A DNA stretch of 64,000 nucleotides from an uncultured Pontibacter sp. (GCA_947499125.1 CANMMP010000001.1:1116001-1180000); one strand, 5' to 3'. Shown: positions 1-9,309, counted from the stretch's first letter. The notes: generated by a model not told the origin, from the sequence alone. Numbers and translations: made by a program.

Positions 1-20
1 GCAATAGACTTTAGCTAAAA

Positions 21-60
21 AGACACATAAGATCCCTCGGCTGCGCTCGGAATGACAAAT
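21..60. repeat. Interspersed intergenic repeat, copy 1
   Basis: The segment reads roughly ACACATAAGATCCCTCGGCT then GCGCTCGGAATGACAAA. Close variants occur at 123-165 and 9239-9282, always outside genes. The three copies share the core ATAAGAT-N-YCTCGGCT-GCGCTCG-ATGACAAA. Its function is unknown. Confidence 0.75.
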
Positions 61-122
61 GAGATAGATATAACATAACGATGCTAGCAGGAGCTGCGCA
101 CACTGCTAGATCTTACAGCTTT

Positions 123-165
123 AGGACACATAAGATTTCTCGGCTAGCGCTCGAAATGACAAAGG
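123..165. repeat. Interspersed intergenic repeat, copy 2
   Basis: Second copy of the ACACATAAGAT...CTCGGCT...CGCTCG...ATGACAAA repeat, about 65 bp from copy 1 and in the same orientation. It lies just downstream of the stop of the rhomboid gene that ends at 189. Confidence 0.75.
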
Positions 166-188
166 AGAACTATAAAACACGAACCCTA

Positions 189-1109
189 CTACTCCTTCTG
201 ACTTGCCTGAAACAACTTCTGCTTTTCTTCTTTAGAAAGACTTTCGTAACCGGAACTCGAGATCTTATCAAGTATAAGATCGATCTCTTTCTGACTTGGC
301 TTTCCACTTATAGTTGTGGTGCTGGTACTGTCAGTGCTGGTGCGGTTGGTGAACGTAGTTTTGCGACGGTGCGATACCTTCAGATTTGGTTTGCGGCGGA
401 ATAAGTTTCTAAAAAAAACGAACATGGCATGAAGCGGACGCCCCATGTCGGAACCACGCTGTAGCTGTTTAATAAACATCCAACCTATAAAAGCACCGCC
501 CAGGTGGGCAATGTTACCCCCGGCATTTCCGCTTGACTCGCGGGCAAGCGCCCACGACATAAGCACCAACGCAGCTGCGATATACTTTATCTTTATCGGG
601 CCGATCAGGAGCAGGTTAAAAGTATAGTTTGGCAACAAAGTAGCTGCAGCAACAACTATAGCCAGAACACTGGCCGAAGCCCCGATAAGGTGTGCCCCAG
701 CCGGACTCTGCGACAGGTTAGGGAACAGGTTATACATCAGCATATATAACACGCCACCACCTATACCACCCAATATATACAGGCTGAGCAGCTTTTTATC
801 GCCTAAATATTCTGAGATCAGCATGCCAAACCAGTACAGGTTAAGCATGTTAAAGAGTATGTGAAAGAAACCTTCGTGGGTAAAGAAGTAGGTTATTAAA
901 GTCCAGGGCTTGTATATGAACAGGCCCAGGTTAGATGGTAAGGCTAAATAATGAATCGCTAATTTCTCGATCCATTCGTAGCCCATCCAGCTAAGTGGCG
1001 TGCCTATAATCAGGAAAACCAAAAACACGATAACGTTGACAAGGATCAACTGCTTTAAGGTGTTATTTGGCTGCCTGAAAGTATCTTTAATTTCCTGAAA
1101 TATACTCAT
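189..1109 (-). CDS. Rhomboid family intramembrane serine protease with DUF6576-like tail
   Basis: Predicted polytopic inner-membrane protease that cleaves transmembrane substrates. Six hydrophobic segments lie within residues 18-215. The family signature is complete: H83/N87 (HILFN) in the second segment, the catalytic Ser145 in GASA (143-146) and the catalytic His202 in AHLGG. The residue after the serine is Ala instead of the commoner Gly. A basic, Ser/Thr-rich cytosolic linker (235-270) leads to a conserved-looking C-terminal module (about 272-306, SGYESLSKEEK), which I associate with DUF6576 tails of Bacteroidota rhomboids. It is the last of three co-directional genes after mutL and a second rhomboid. 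Substrate unknown. Confidence 0.9.
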   Translation of the reverse strand: MSIFQEIKDTFRQPNNTLKQLILVNVIVFLVFLIIGTPLSWMGYEWIEKLAIHYLALPSNLGLFIYKPWTLITYFFTHEGFFHILFNMLNLYWFGMLISEYLGDKKLLSLYILGGIGGGVLYMLMYNLFPNLSQSPAGAHLIGASASVLAIVVAAATLLPNYTFNLLLIGPIKIKYIAAALVLMSWALARESSGNAGGNIAHLGGAFIGWMFIKQLQRGSDMGRPLHAMFVFFRNLFRRKPNLKVSHRRKTTFTNRTSTDSTSTTTISGKPSQKEIDLILDKISSSGYESLSKEEKQKLFQASQKE

Positions 1110-1234
1110 GTTTAGATCTACTGAAAAACAATACGCAAGCTGCTATAGGTAAGTGCACGCCTGCCGGGTTATTGTCGGGAATAATGTACCTTAAAAACGC
1201 ACGAAAGTTTTAAAATAATACCAGCCCGCTTATA

Positions 1235-2011
1235 TCAGAAGTTACGGTAGTCGTTTCGCTGCCACATTTTAATAAGTATATACGCAAACAACATTCCGCC
1301 TAGGTGCGCAAAGTGGGCTACGTTATCACCTGGCATGCGATTAAAACCGGAATATAGTTCGTAAGCGCCATACAGCAACACAAAATACTTTGCCTTTATG
1401 GGCACCGGTAAAAACAGCAGGAAAAGCTCCAGGTTAGGGAACAGCATTCCAAAAGCCATCAGTATTCCAAATACAGCACCCGAGGCACCTAACATGGGTG
1501 TGTTAAAAATAGCATTGTAAACCTCTTTAACGATCGCCTTGCTTTGCTCCACATACTCCGGTAGGTCAGGGTTGCGCTTCATCATTATTGCCAGGTCCCG
1601 GCCCGCCCCCTCGCGCAGGTGCTCATCCATATAATTGTTAAAAGCAACCGGGCTTGGGTTTTCGATATAAGCTATCGTATTTTCTTCAAGTTGATTTAGC
1701 TCATAAGCACGAACACCCGAATACAGAACACTGGCACCAAGACCAGTGATGAGATAAAACAACAAGAACTTCTGAGAACCCCAGAAACGCTCCAGCATTG
1801 GCCCGAAAATAAACAAACTGAACATATTGCTGAACAGGTGGCCCCAACCGCCATGCAAAAACATGTGCGTGAACAACTGTATCGGGTTAAAATACTCGGA
1901 GCCGAAGTGGTAAAGCGCAAGCTGGCGCGCATCGAACAGGTTACCCTGAAATATAAATACCACTACGTTTATGATCAGGAGGTTCCTGACCATCGGGGTT
2001 ATATTAAACAT
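1235..2011 (-). CDS. Rhomboid family intramembrane serine protease, enlarged loop
   Basis: Second rhomboid, 258 aa. The conserved HGGWGHLFSNM segment (53-63), the catalytic Ser177 in GASG (175-178) and His236 in AHLGG are all present, so it should be active. An insertion of about 65 mostly polar residues (about 103-168) lies between the transmembrane segment after the HGGWGH region and the one carrying the serine; it probably forms an exposed loop. There is no C-terminal soluble tail, unlike the neighbouring rhomboid. It lies 113 bp downstream of mutL and 125 bp upstream of the other rhomboid, all on one strand, so co-transcription is plausible. The two rhomboids are divergent paralogues, not a recent duplication. 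Confidence 0.92.
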   Translation of the reverse strand: MFNITPMVRNLLIINVVVFIFQGNLFDARQLALYHFGSEYFNPIQLFTHMFLHGGWGHLFSNMFSLFIFGPMLERFWGSQKFLLFYLITGLGASVLYSGVRAYELNQLEENTIAYIENPSPVAFNNYMDEHLREGAGRDLAIMMKRNPDLPEYVEQSKAIVKEVYNAIFNTPMLGASGAVFGILMAFGMLFPNLELFLLFLPVPIKAKYFVLLYGAYELYSGFNRMPGDNVAHFAHLGGMLFAYILIKMWQRNDYRNF

Positions 2012-2124
2012 GCTTCTTTTCTGTTTAAAAGTATAAACCAGCCTTTTAAGTTATAGTTTATACTTATAGTTTAGCTGGTGATCAGTTATTGAAATTATAG
2101 ACCAGCAACAGTTTTACATTCAGA

Positions 2125-3951
2125 TCAATTTTTGTGGAACAGCTCGTGTAGTTGGCTCAACTCCATAATAACAAGTGTTTTCTGGCCACCCGGCGTATAG
2201 TTAGGTACCTCGCAGCCAAACAGCTTATCTACCAACGAATTCATTTCGAGCTCCGACATACGGGTCTGTAAACGGCCGGCCAGGCGCTTGGCCATAGCAC
2301 GAGCCAGGTTTTCGCGGCTGTCGAGTTTCATAGTGGCCTGGTTGTTCTTATACTGCTCTATCAACTCTTCCAGTAACTCCTTTTCGTTGGCAGCCTGCAC
2401 ATCGGCAGGTATAGCATTCAGTATAATGGTGTTGCCACCAAAATCTTCAAACTGAAAACCCAATTCCAGGAATTCAGCCTTCAATTCTTTTACCAGCACC
2501 GAATCGGCTGCTGATAACTCTACAGTTTGAGGAAAGAGTAGTGCCTGCGATATAACAGCTTTTTTCTGCAGCGAAGCCATGTATTTTTCAAACAGAATAC
2601 GCTCCTGGGCTGCCTGCTGGTCTATTACCATAATACCGGACTTTACCTGCACTAACAGGTATTTCTGGTGCACCTGCAGCGTTTTATTCGAGGTAGCCGG
2701 TGTAGCAGCAAAAGCATCATCCAGCAAATTTATACCTGCCGACGACGAAATTCGCTCCTCGCCGGTGGGCTGGTTGCGCAATGGCTCGTATAGTTTCTCC
2801 CACCCTGCCGAGCTAACCCGCTTTGGTGAAGAAGGTGGCGCTGAGAAGCCGGAAGAAAAGGTAGTACGTTCCTGCTCAAAGCCAGCTTCGTTATCCTGGA
2901 TCCGGATAGGCTGTAGCGGGGCAAAGTTCACGTCGCCATCAAAATCAAGGGAAGGGGCAATATTATGCGTACCCAACGACTTCCGAACAGCCGAATGAAC
3001 TATAGCATACACCGTTTTCTCATCGTCAAACTTTATTTCGGTCTTCGTCGGGTGTACATTTATATCTATTTTATCCGGCTCTATGTCTATAAATAGCACA
3101 TAAAACGGATAATTGTCTTTTGGCAGCAGACCTTCGAAGGCCGTCATGACAGCATGATTCAGGTAGCCGCTCTTTATAAAGCGATTATTTACGAAAAAGA
3201 ACTGCTCGCCGCGCGTTTTACGGGCAAACTCCGGTTTACCAATGTAGCCACGCACACTTAAAAATGGCGTATCCTCATCGCAAAGAGCCATCTGCTCTTT
3301 ATAGTTGTTGCCAAAAATACCAATTATGCGCTGGCTTAACTTTGCCGATGGCAGGTTAAACACTTCTACTTCGTTGTGGTAAAGCGAAAAAGCTATCTCA
3401 GGGTAGGCCAGTGCCACGCGCTGAAACTCATCCAGTATATGGCGCATCTCTACCGCATTGGTCTTCAAGAAATTACGGCGGGCCGGCACATTATAAAACA
3501 GGTTCTTAACAGCTATACTTGTACCTGCCGGTGTTACTACTGGCTCCTGGGTAACAACAGCCGAACCTTCTACTATCAGTTTGGTACCGGCCTCAGCGCC
3601 ATGCGGTTTCGATTTGAGTTCTACCTGCGCCACAGCCCCGATCGAGGCCATTGCTTCGCCTCTGAACCCCATCGTTCTTATCCGGAAAAGGTCTTCGGTG
3701 GTCTTGATCTTGGAGGTAGCATGGCGTTCAAAACACATCCGGGCATCAATTTCGCTCATGCCAATGCCATTATCCACTACCTGCACCAGCTGCTTTCCCG
3801 CCTCCTTCACGATCAGTTGCACATTGGTAGCCTTGGCATCAATGGCATTCTCAAGCAATTCCTTCACCACCGAAGCAGGCCGTTGCACCACTTCGCCGGC
3901 AGCAATCTGGTTAGCTAAATAGTCTGGCAGTAAGTTTATAATATCGGGCAT
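2125..3951 (-). CDS. mutL: DNA mismatch repair protein MutL
   Basis: MutL couples MutS mismatch recognition to strand incision. The GHKL ATPase motifs are intact: ELLENAIDA (31-39), DNGIGM (60-65), ATSKI (78-82) and GFRGEA (95-100). A variable Pro/Ser-rich linker covers about 330-425. The C-terminal dimerisation domain carries DQQAAQERILFE (444-455), which fits the endonuclease motif DQHA-x2-E-x4-E except that His is Gln. A possible second metal site, CEVPNYTPGGQ, is near the C-terminus. This suggests a nicking MutL, expected where MutH is absent, but the His-to-Gln change should be noted. The length, 608 aa, is normal for the family. Confidence 0.96.
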   Translation of the reverse strand: MPDIINLLPDYLANQIAAGEVVQRPASVVKELLENAIDAKATNVQLIVKEAGKQLVQVVDNGIGMSEIDARMCFERHATSKIKTTEDLFRIRTMGFRGEAMASIGAVAQVELKSKPHGAEAGTKLIVEGSAVVTQEPVVTPAGTSIAVKNLFYNVPARRNFLKTNAVEMRHILDEFQRVALAYPEIAFSLYHNEVEVFNLPSAKLSQRIIGIFGNNYKEQMALCDEDTPFLSVRGYIGKPEFARKTRGEQFFFVNNRFIKSGYLNHAVMTAFEGLLPKDNYPFYVLFIDIEPDKIDINVHPTKTEIKFDDEKTVYAIVHSAVRKSLGTHNIAPSLDFDGDVNFAPLQPIRIQDNEAGFEQERTTFSSGFSAPPSSPKRVSSAGWEKLYEPLRNQPTGEERISSSAGINLLDDAFAATPATSNKTLQVHQKYLLVQVKSGIMVIDQQAAQERILFEKYMASLQKKAVISQALLFPQTVELSAADSVLVKELKAEFLELGFQFEDFGGNTIILNAIPADVQAANEKELLEELIEQYKNNQATMKLDSRENLARAMAKRLAGRLQTRMSELEMNSLVDKLFGCEVPNYTPGGQKTLVIMELSQLHELFHKN

Positions 3952-4360
3952 CCGGTAAAATTGCTATTTTTAGAACAAGATTCCTCCTCTTTCCGGCAAC
4001 ACCTGAAATGTTCGGCCAGATTTTTGAGTTTTACTAAATTGTAAAAACAGAACTTATTCTGATGAAAATTTATTACTAATTTACAGACCAATTAAGTTCT
4101 GACTTCGGGATAACTGGTAAAACAGGTAAAGTTATACTTGTTGGGTAGTAAAACACAGTGCCTATACCAGTTTAAAGTTTTGGCGCGTTAGTTACCTGAG
4201 AGGTACCCGCTACCTGACCACTTAGCCGATTACCCGGCGTTCCGAATCAACTTACTTTGAGCCTGCAAGGCACTTCCCGGAGCTTAACTTCCGGTATAAC
4301 TGCCTCATGCAAAAATAGGCTTAATTTCGACTTGTTCCAATTATATAATACCAGCGCAGG
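3952..4360. other. Intergenic region between divergent mutL and GH3 gene
   Basis: About 410 bp without a convincing ORF. It separates divergent transcription units and should hold promoters for both. I could not place a full Bacteroidota-type promoter; a TAATTTCG box at about 4322-4329 is one mismatch from TAnnTTTG and lies 32 bp before the + strand start. No repeats or hairpins stood out. Confidence 0.5.
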
Positions 4361-7312
4361 ATGTTGAAGAGTTTTAGTTTAGGATTGTTTATACTTATTT
4401 TTCTCGGGATGGGCCCACTGATGTCTTTAAAGTCGTCGGAAGAGCTTGTTGTGGGTGCAAAAGAGAGAAACTGGGTAGATAGCGTCTTTAACTCTATGAC
4501 TCCTGAACAGCGCCTTGGCCAGCTTTTCATGGTGGCCGCCTACTCTAACAAAGACGAAAAACATTTTAAGCAGATAGATACCCTCGTTAGCCGGTATGGC
4601 ATTGGCGGCCTTATGTTTATGCAGGGTGGCCCCGAGCGCCAGGCCCGACTGAACAACCGCTTTCAGGGCCAGGCCAGAGTGCCGATGCTTATTGCCATGG
4701 ATGCCGAGTGGGGACTTAGTATGCGCCTGGACAGCAGTACCTACTTTGCCCGCCAGATGACGCTGGGCGCCATGGACGACGAGAAGTATATTTACATGAT
4801 GGGCCGCGAGATCGCTTTAAAGATGAAGCGCCTGGGCGTGAACGTGAGCTTTTCGCCGGTACTGGATGTGAACGTAAATGCAGCGAACCCGGTAATCGGC
4901 AACCGCTCGTTCGGCGAATCGAAAGAGGAAGTTACGAAGCGCGGCATTGCCTACATTAAGGGTCTGCAGGACCACGGCGTGATCGCGGTCGCAAAACACT
5001 TTCCCGGCCACGGAGATACCGACACCGACTCTCACCTTGCCCTACCTGTTATCAAACACGACATCAAGCGCCTGACAGAGGTAGAACTATACCCTTTCAA
5101 AAAATCGTTTGATGCCGGCGTGATGGGCGTAATGGTTGCACACCTTTATATCCCTAAGATCGACAGCACAAAAAATCTGGCAACCACCTTATCGAAGCCG
5201 CTGGTTACAGGTTTATTGAAAGAGAAGATGAAGTATAAGGGGCTCGTATTTACAGATGCCCTGAACATGAAAGGCGTTGCCAACTACTATAAGCCCGGCG
5301 AAGTAGACCTGAAAGCATTAAAAGCTGGTAATGACATCCTCCTTTTCCCGGAAGATGTACCAACTGCCCTGAATAAGATAAAACAAGCCATTGCTGCCAA
5401 CGAACTTGACACAGTGGAACTATACCAGCGCGTGCGTAAAGTGTTGCATGCAAAATACTGGGTTGGCCTGAACAACTATAAGCCGGTAAATCTTACTAAC
5501 CTGAATCAGGAAATGGAGCGTCCGCTTGCCCGCGTGGTGCAGGAAAAACTGTATGAACAGGCTGTTACGGTAGTTGAGAACAGGAATAACCTCATCCCTT
5601 TCCGTAACCTGGATACCTTAAGTATAGCCTCTATTGCAGTTGGTGTTGCGCCGGATAACAGATTCCAGGAAATACTGGGCAATTACGCACCGGTAACCAA
5701 ATTCTCTATTTCTGACCGTTTTGCGCCGGATTCTGTTTTTACTAAGATCATCCCGCAAATTGCTGACCACGACCTTATAGTTGTTAGCATCCATAACATG
5801 AACAGTACGCCAGCCAGGGATTTTGGCATTGGTCTGGGCACACGCGCACTTATACAATACCTGCAGGACCGCACAAATAAAAAGGTGGTAGTTGCGGTAA
5901 TGGGCAATGCTTATAGTTTAAAATTCTTCGAAAACACGAAGTGGCTTACTGTAGGCTACGAAGATAACCCGGTGTCGCAGTCGCTGATGGCGCAGGTGCT
6001 GTTTGGGGCACGTCCGGCCAAAGGCAGGTTACCTGTTACTGCTTCAGCTAAATTTCCTTCCGGCAAAGGTGTAACAACCCCATCGCTAAACCGCTTAAAG
6101 TATGGCGTGCCAGAGAGCGTGGGCATGGATTCTAAAACGCTGGCCCAGATCGACAACATTGCCCTGGAAGCTATTGCATATGCAGCTACGCCGGGTGCAC
6201 AGGTCTTGGTTGTGAAAGATGGCACTGTGGTCTTCAACAAATCGTATGGCCATTATACTTACGAGAAAGAAAAGCCTGTTACAAACAATACCGTTTACGA
6301 TGTGGCCTCTATTACAAAGGTAGCGGCAACGTTGCAGGCCGTTATGTTCTTAAAAGACCAGGGCAAGATCAGTCTCACCGAAAAAATATCGACCTACCTG
6401 CCTGAGCTGAAAGGCACAAATAAGGAAGGGCTTTTGCTTCGTGATATCTTAACGCACCAGGCAGGCTTACAGGCTACTTTGCCTCACTGGCAAAAAACAC
6501 TGGATAAGCGTAAACTCGACCAAACCTACTATGCCAGCACCCAGACCGATGTGTTCCCGAATGAGGTAACGCCGGGCATTTACTCTATCAAATCGATGGA
6601 AGACTCGCTTTGGACCTGGACAGTAAACTCTAAACTGCTTACAAAGCCAAAAGGCTCTAAAACCTACGATTACAAGTATAGCGACCTGGGCTTTTATATT
6701 CTGAAGCACATGGCAGAGCACATGCTGAACCAGCCTATAGATGAATTCCTGGAGCAGAACCTGTATGCACCGCTTGGCATGAGCACATTAACCTATAACC
6801 CGCTACTAAAGCATGCAAGAGAAGTAATTGCCCCTACCGAAGACGATACTTATTTCCGTAAAACGCTGATCTGGGGAACTGTGCACGACCAGGGAGCTGC
6901 CATGTTAGGTGGTGTTGGTGGCCATGCCGGTTTGTTCTCCAACGCTAACGACCTTGCCAAATTAATGCAGATGAACCTGCAGAATGGCGAGTATGGCGAC
7001 TATAAATTTTATACCACTGATGTGGTGACCGAGTTTGCCAAAAAGCAGTTTAAAAATAGTCGTCGTGGCCTTGGCTGGGATAAACCTGCTCCTGATGGCA
7101 ATGGCCCAACTTCTAATATGGCTTCGCTGAACACATTTGGCCACACCGGCTTTACCGGTACAGGCGCCTGGGTAGACCCTGACAATAACCTGATCTATAT
7201 CTTCTTATCAAACAGAGTATACCCGGATGCCGGCAACACAAAGCTGGTGAAGTATAATATTCGTACCCGCATACATGATGTGATCTATAAAGCGATCATA
7301 CCCAAAACATAA
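4361..7312 (+). CDS. GH3 beta-N-acetylglucosaminidase fused to beta-lactamase-fold serine hydrolase
   Basis: Two-enzyme fusion of 983 aa behind a hydrophobic N-terminal signal (residues 5-22). The first half is a glycoside hydrolase family 3 domain of NagZ type: KHFPGHGDTDTDSH (212-225) carries the His-containing general acid/base loop, and Asp299 in FTDALNM is the expected nucleophile. A GH3 C-terminal-like domain (about 400-590) follows. The second half (about 605-975) is a class C beta-lactamase/PBP-like domain with SITK (Ser650, Lys653), YSD (773-775) and HTG (928-930). From family knowledge it would trim GlcNAc-containing muropeptides, with the second domain acting on a peptide or ester bond in the periplasm; the substrate of that half is not known. 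This fusion is found elsewhere in Bacteroidota. Confidence 0.93.
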   Translation: MLKSFSLGLFILIFLGMGPLMSLKSSEELVVGAKERNWVDSVFNSMTPEQRLGQLFMVAAYSNKDEKHFKQIDTLVSRYGIGGLMFMQGGPERQARLNNRFQGQARVPMLIAMDAEWGLSMRLDSSTYFARQMTLGAMDDEKYIYMMGREIALKMKRLGVNVSFSPVLDVNVNAANPVIGNRSFGESKEEVTKRGIAYIKGLQDHGVIAVAKHFPGHGDTDTDSHLALPVIKHDIKRLTEVELYPFKKSFDAGVMGVMVAHLYIPKIDSTKNLATTLSKPLVTGLLKEKMKYKGLVFTDALNMKGVANYYKPGEVDLKALKAGNDILLFPEDVPTALNKIKQAIAANELDTVELYQRVRKVLHAKYWVGLNNYKPVNLTNLNQEMERPLARVVQEKLYEQAVTVVENRNNLIPFRNLDTLSIASIAVGVAPDNRFQEILGNYAPVTKFSISDRFAPDSVFTKIIPQIADHDLIVVSIHNMNSTPARDFGIGLGTRALIQYLQDRTNKKVVVAVMGNAYSLKFFENTKWLTVGYEDNPVSQSLMAQVLFGARPAKGRLPVTASAKFPSGKGVTTPSLNRLKYGVPESVGMDSKTLAQIDNIALEAIAYAATPGAQVLVVKDGTVVFNKSYGHYTYEKEKPVTNNTVYDVASITKVAATLQAVMFLKDQGKISLTEKISTYLPELKGTNKEGLLLRDILTHQAGLQATLPHWQKTLDKRKLDQTYYASTQTDVFPNEVTPGIYSIKSMEDSLWTWTVNSKLLTKPKGSKTYDYKYSDLGFYILKHMAEHMLNQPIDEFLEQNLYAPLGMSTLTYNPLLKHAREVIAPTEDDTYFRKTLIWGTVHDQGAAMLGGVGGHAGLFSNANDLAKLMQMNLQNGEYGDYKFYTTDVVTEFAKKQFKNSRRGLGWDKPAPDGNGPTSNMASLNTFGHTGFTGTGAWVDPDNNLIYIFLSNRVYPDAGNTKLVKYNIRTRIHDVIYKAIIPKT

Positions 7313-7387
7313 AAATTATCCGTAATTTTGGCAGGTGCAGCAACAAAAGTTAGCTGCACTTGTTGTTTACTGCGTAATCTAACAACC

Positions 7388-8530
7388 ATGAAGATCGGAA
7401 TTGTATGTTATCCTACCTTTGGCGGTAGTGGCGTAGTGGCTACCGAACTAGGTAAAGCCCTGGCCGTTAAAGGACACCAGGTGCATTTTATAACCTATAG
7501 CCAGCCAGCTCGCCTCGACTTTTTTAACGAGAATCTCTTTTATCACGAAGTATACATTCCGTCGTACCCGCTTTTCCAGTACCCACCTTACGAACTGGCT
7601 TTGTCCAGCAAGATGGTGGATATTGTGAAGTTTGAGAAACTGGATGTGCTACACGTACATTATGCTATACCGCACGCTTCGGCGGCTTATATGGCAAAGC
7701 AGATCCTGAAAACGCAGGGCATTAATATCCCGGTCATCACGACATTACACGGCACAGATATAACGCTGGTAGGCAAAGATGCATCTTTTGAGCCGGTAGT
7801 TACCTTCAGTATCAATCAGTCGGATGGCGTAACGGCCGTATCGGACAGCCTTCGCACAGAGACTTACGAGTTTTTCCCGATCGAGCGGAACATTGAGGTC
7901 ATACCTAACTTTATTGATCTGCAAAAATTTAAGCGTCAGCGAAAAGAGCATTTCAGGGCAGCCATTGCCCCAAACAACGAAAAGCTGCTGGTGCATACGT
8001 CTAACTTCCGTTCGGTAAAACGTGTAGAAGATGTGATCCAGATCTTCAGCCAGGTACATAAGCAGATACCGAGCAAGTTGCTGATGGTTGGTGACGGACC
8101 TGAACGCCCTAAAATGGAGAAGTTGTGCCGCGACTTAGGTATTTATAATGATGTGCGCTTTTTAGGTAAACTCGAGGCTGTGGAAGAAGTACTTTCTATT
8201 GCCGACCTGTTCCTGATGCCATCGGAGAAGGAAAGCTTTGGTTTGGCTGCACTGGAAGCAATGGCCTGCGAAGTGCCAGTTATTTCGACAAATGCCGGCG
8301 GTATACCAGAGCTGAATATTAATGGTGTAACCGGTTTTGTAAGCCCGGTTGGCGACGTGGAAAGTATGGTTAAGAATGCACTATACGTTCTGGACGATGA
8401 GCGACTGCCAACCTTTAAAGAAAATGCTTTAGCCCGCGCTAATGATTTTGATGTCGACAAGATCGTACCGCTGTACGAGACGTTCTATAAAAAAATAATC
8501 ACCAGCCAGTTAGCTGAGGTAAACGGTTAA
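7388..8530 (+). CDS. bshA: N-acetyl-alpha-D-glucosaminyl L-malate synthase BshA
   Basis: GT4 glycosyltransferase that joins GlcNAc from UDP-GlcNAc to L-malate, the first step of bacillithiol synthesis. The N-terminus [20 protein letters not shown] is the hallmark of BshA; the C-terminal half has the nucleotide-sugar region with [17 protein letters not shown] chose the ATG at 7388 because the frame upstream (from TTG at 7328) encodes a Cys-rich stretch absent from the family and overlaps a possible TAATTTTG -7 box at 7323-7330. The protein is then 380 aa, the usual size. The other bsh genes are not in this window. It follows the GH3 fusion by 75 bp and ends in a strong terminator. Confidence 0.95.
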   Translation: MKIGIVCYPTFGGSGVVATELGKALAVKGHQVHFITYSQPARLDFFNENLFYHEVYIPSYPLFQYPPYELALSSKMVDIVKFEKLDVLHVHYAIPHASAAYMAKQILKTQGINIPVITTLHGTDITLVGKDASFEPVVTFSINQSDGVTAVSDSLRTETYEFFPIERNIEVIPNFIDLQKFKRQRKEHFRAAIAPNNEKLLVHTSNFRSVKRVEDVIQIFSQVHKQIPSKLLMVGDGPERPKMEKLCRDLGIYNDVRFLGKLEAVEEVLSIADLFLMPSEKESFGLAALEAMACEVPVISTNAGGIPELNINGVTGFVSPVGDVESMVKNALYVLDDERLPTFKENALARANDFDVDKIVPLYETFYKKIITSQLAEVNG

Positions 8531-8550
8531 AATCTGGTTTCAAAGTATAG

Positions 8551-8597
8551 ATCCCCGGCAGAAGTATAAATTGCTTCTGCCGGGGATTTTTTGTTTT
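8551..8597 (+). terminator. Rho-independent terminator of bshA
   Basis: Perfect 14-bp stem ATCCCCGGCAGAAG (8551-8564) with CTTCTGCCGGGGAT (8574-8587), a 9-nt loop, then TTTTTGTTTT. It starts 20 bp after the bshA stop. Confidence 0.93.
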
Positions 8598-8656
8598 ATA
8601 GTTGGCTTTTAAAGCTACCCCTCCAGGGAGGCTTATCTAAATAGGTTTTGCTGGCG

Positions 8657-8706
8657 CGAGTCTCCAGACTCGTGATTTACGATGGTGTTGAGTCTCCCGA
8701 CTCAAC
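8657..8706. repeat. Paired hairpins; related element also at 61784-61799
   Basis: Hairpin 1 is CGAGTCT-CC-AGACTCG (8657-8672), preceded by GCTGGCGC. Hairpin 2 is GTTGAGTC-TCCC-GACTCAAC (8687-8706). The reverse complement of hairpin 1 occurs at 61784-61799, beside GGCGCCAGCAAG (61830-61841), the complement of CTTGCTGGCGCC. The two sites are therefore copies of one interspersed element in opposite orientation. Confidence 0.7.
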
Positions 8707-8760
8707 TGGCCCGATAGGGACAAGGCATGACAAAGGTTTAAGCTATAGCTAGCACGGTCC

Positions 8761-8800
8761 AACCACCCCTAACCCCTCCTTGTCTAAGGCGGGGAATTCT
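8761..8800. repeat. C-rich intergenic repeat, copy 1
   Basis: Contains CCACCCCTAACCCCTCCTTG and GGCGGGGAATT. A related sequence is at 57675-57730 (CCACCCCTACCCTCC, GAGGGGAATT, CCCCTAGCCCCTCCTTTTG). Both copies are in long gene-free intervals. Confidence 0.65.
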
Positions 8801-8925
8801 TATGTTGCTATAGTTAGCTTATAGTTTTATGGTCGCTCTCTTTACACCCCTGTAGTGCCCTCTAGGGGACAGTTTCTGTCATAGCTGTAGATTGCTTTAT
8901 AGTTTTATAGTTCACGGTATTGAGT

Positions 8926-8945
8926 GGACAGGTCGCGACCTGTCC
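8926..8945. repeat. Perfect 20-bp palindrome
   Basis: GGACAGGTCG followed by its exact reverse complement CGACCTGTCC, in a gene-free interval and followed by CTACGG. From memory this word recurs in intergenic DNA of many bacteria; that is not tested here. Confidence 0.8.
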
Positions 8946-9238
8946 CTACGGAAATATAGCTATGATAAAAAGTCGGAGCTTATAGTATAAACTATAGTTT
9001 AGCGGTTAATATGAGAAGCTTATCAGTCTTTGGGTTGAGCGCCTTTGATTTGTTGCGGTGCCGCAGGCAATCCGAGGAACGAGGATAGCAAGAAAGCAGC
9101 AGCGCGATGCCCGAAGACGAGGCCTCGCGGCCATGAGCGCATAAAGCAAACTATAAAACTGTAGGCAAGTAGAGCTCCCGGGATAAGTGGAAACTATGAA
9201 AGGATAGCTTGGCTCAAGTTTAAGATTGACTCACCAAT

Positions 9239-9282
9239 AAGACGTATAAGATGTCTCGGCTAACGCTCGACATGACAAAGTA
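9239..9282. repeat. Interspersed intergenic repeat, copy 3
   Basis: GACGTATAAGATGTCTCGGC followed by TAACGCTCGACATGACAAAG; same family and orientation as 21-60 and 123-165. It lies 27 bp downstream of the stop of the minus-strand gene ending at 9310. Confidence 0.75.
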
Positions 9283-9309
9283 AACTATAGGACAGCTGTA
9301 GATTAAACT

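Larger units (their letters stand above)
8598..9309. other. Gene-free patch rich in repeats and palindromes
   Basis: No credible coding sequence in about 0.7 kb. It holds several hairpins (8657-8672, 8687-8706), a CCCCTAACCCCTCC-type repeat (8761-8800), a 20-bp perfect palindrome (8926-8945), a GC-rich stretch at about 9040-9150 with TGCGG-TG-CCGCA and CGAGGCCTCG, and one copy of the ATAAGAT...ATGACAAA repeat (9239-9282). TATAGTT/AACTATA words are dense. It looks like an accumulation site for interspersed repeats. Confidence 0.7.

Noticed and set aside
2579-3922. Plus-strand frames over mutL
   Set aside because: They lie fully within mutL on the opposite strand and carry no family features.
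7328-7387. Twenty-residue Cys-rich extension of BshA
   Set aside because: It begins at a TTG overlapping a -7-like box; BshA proteins begin at [13 protein letters not shown].
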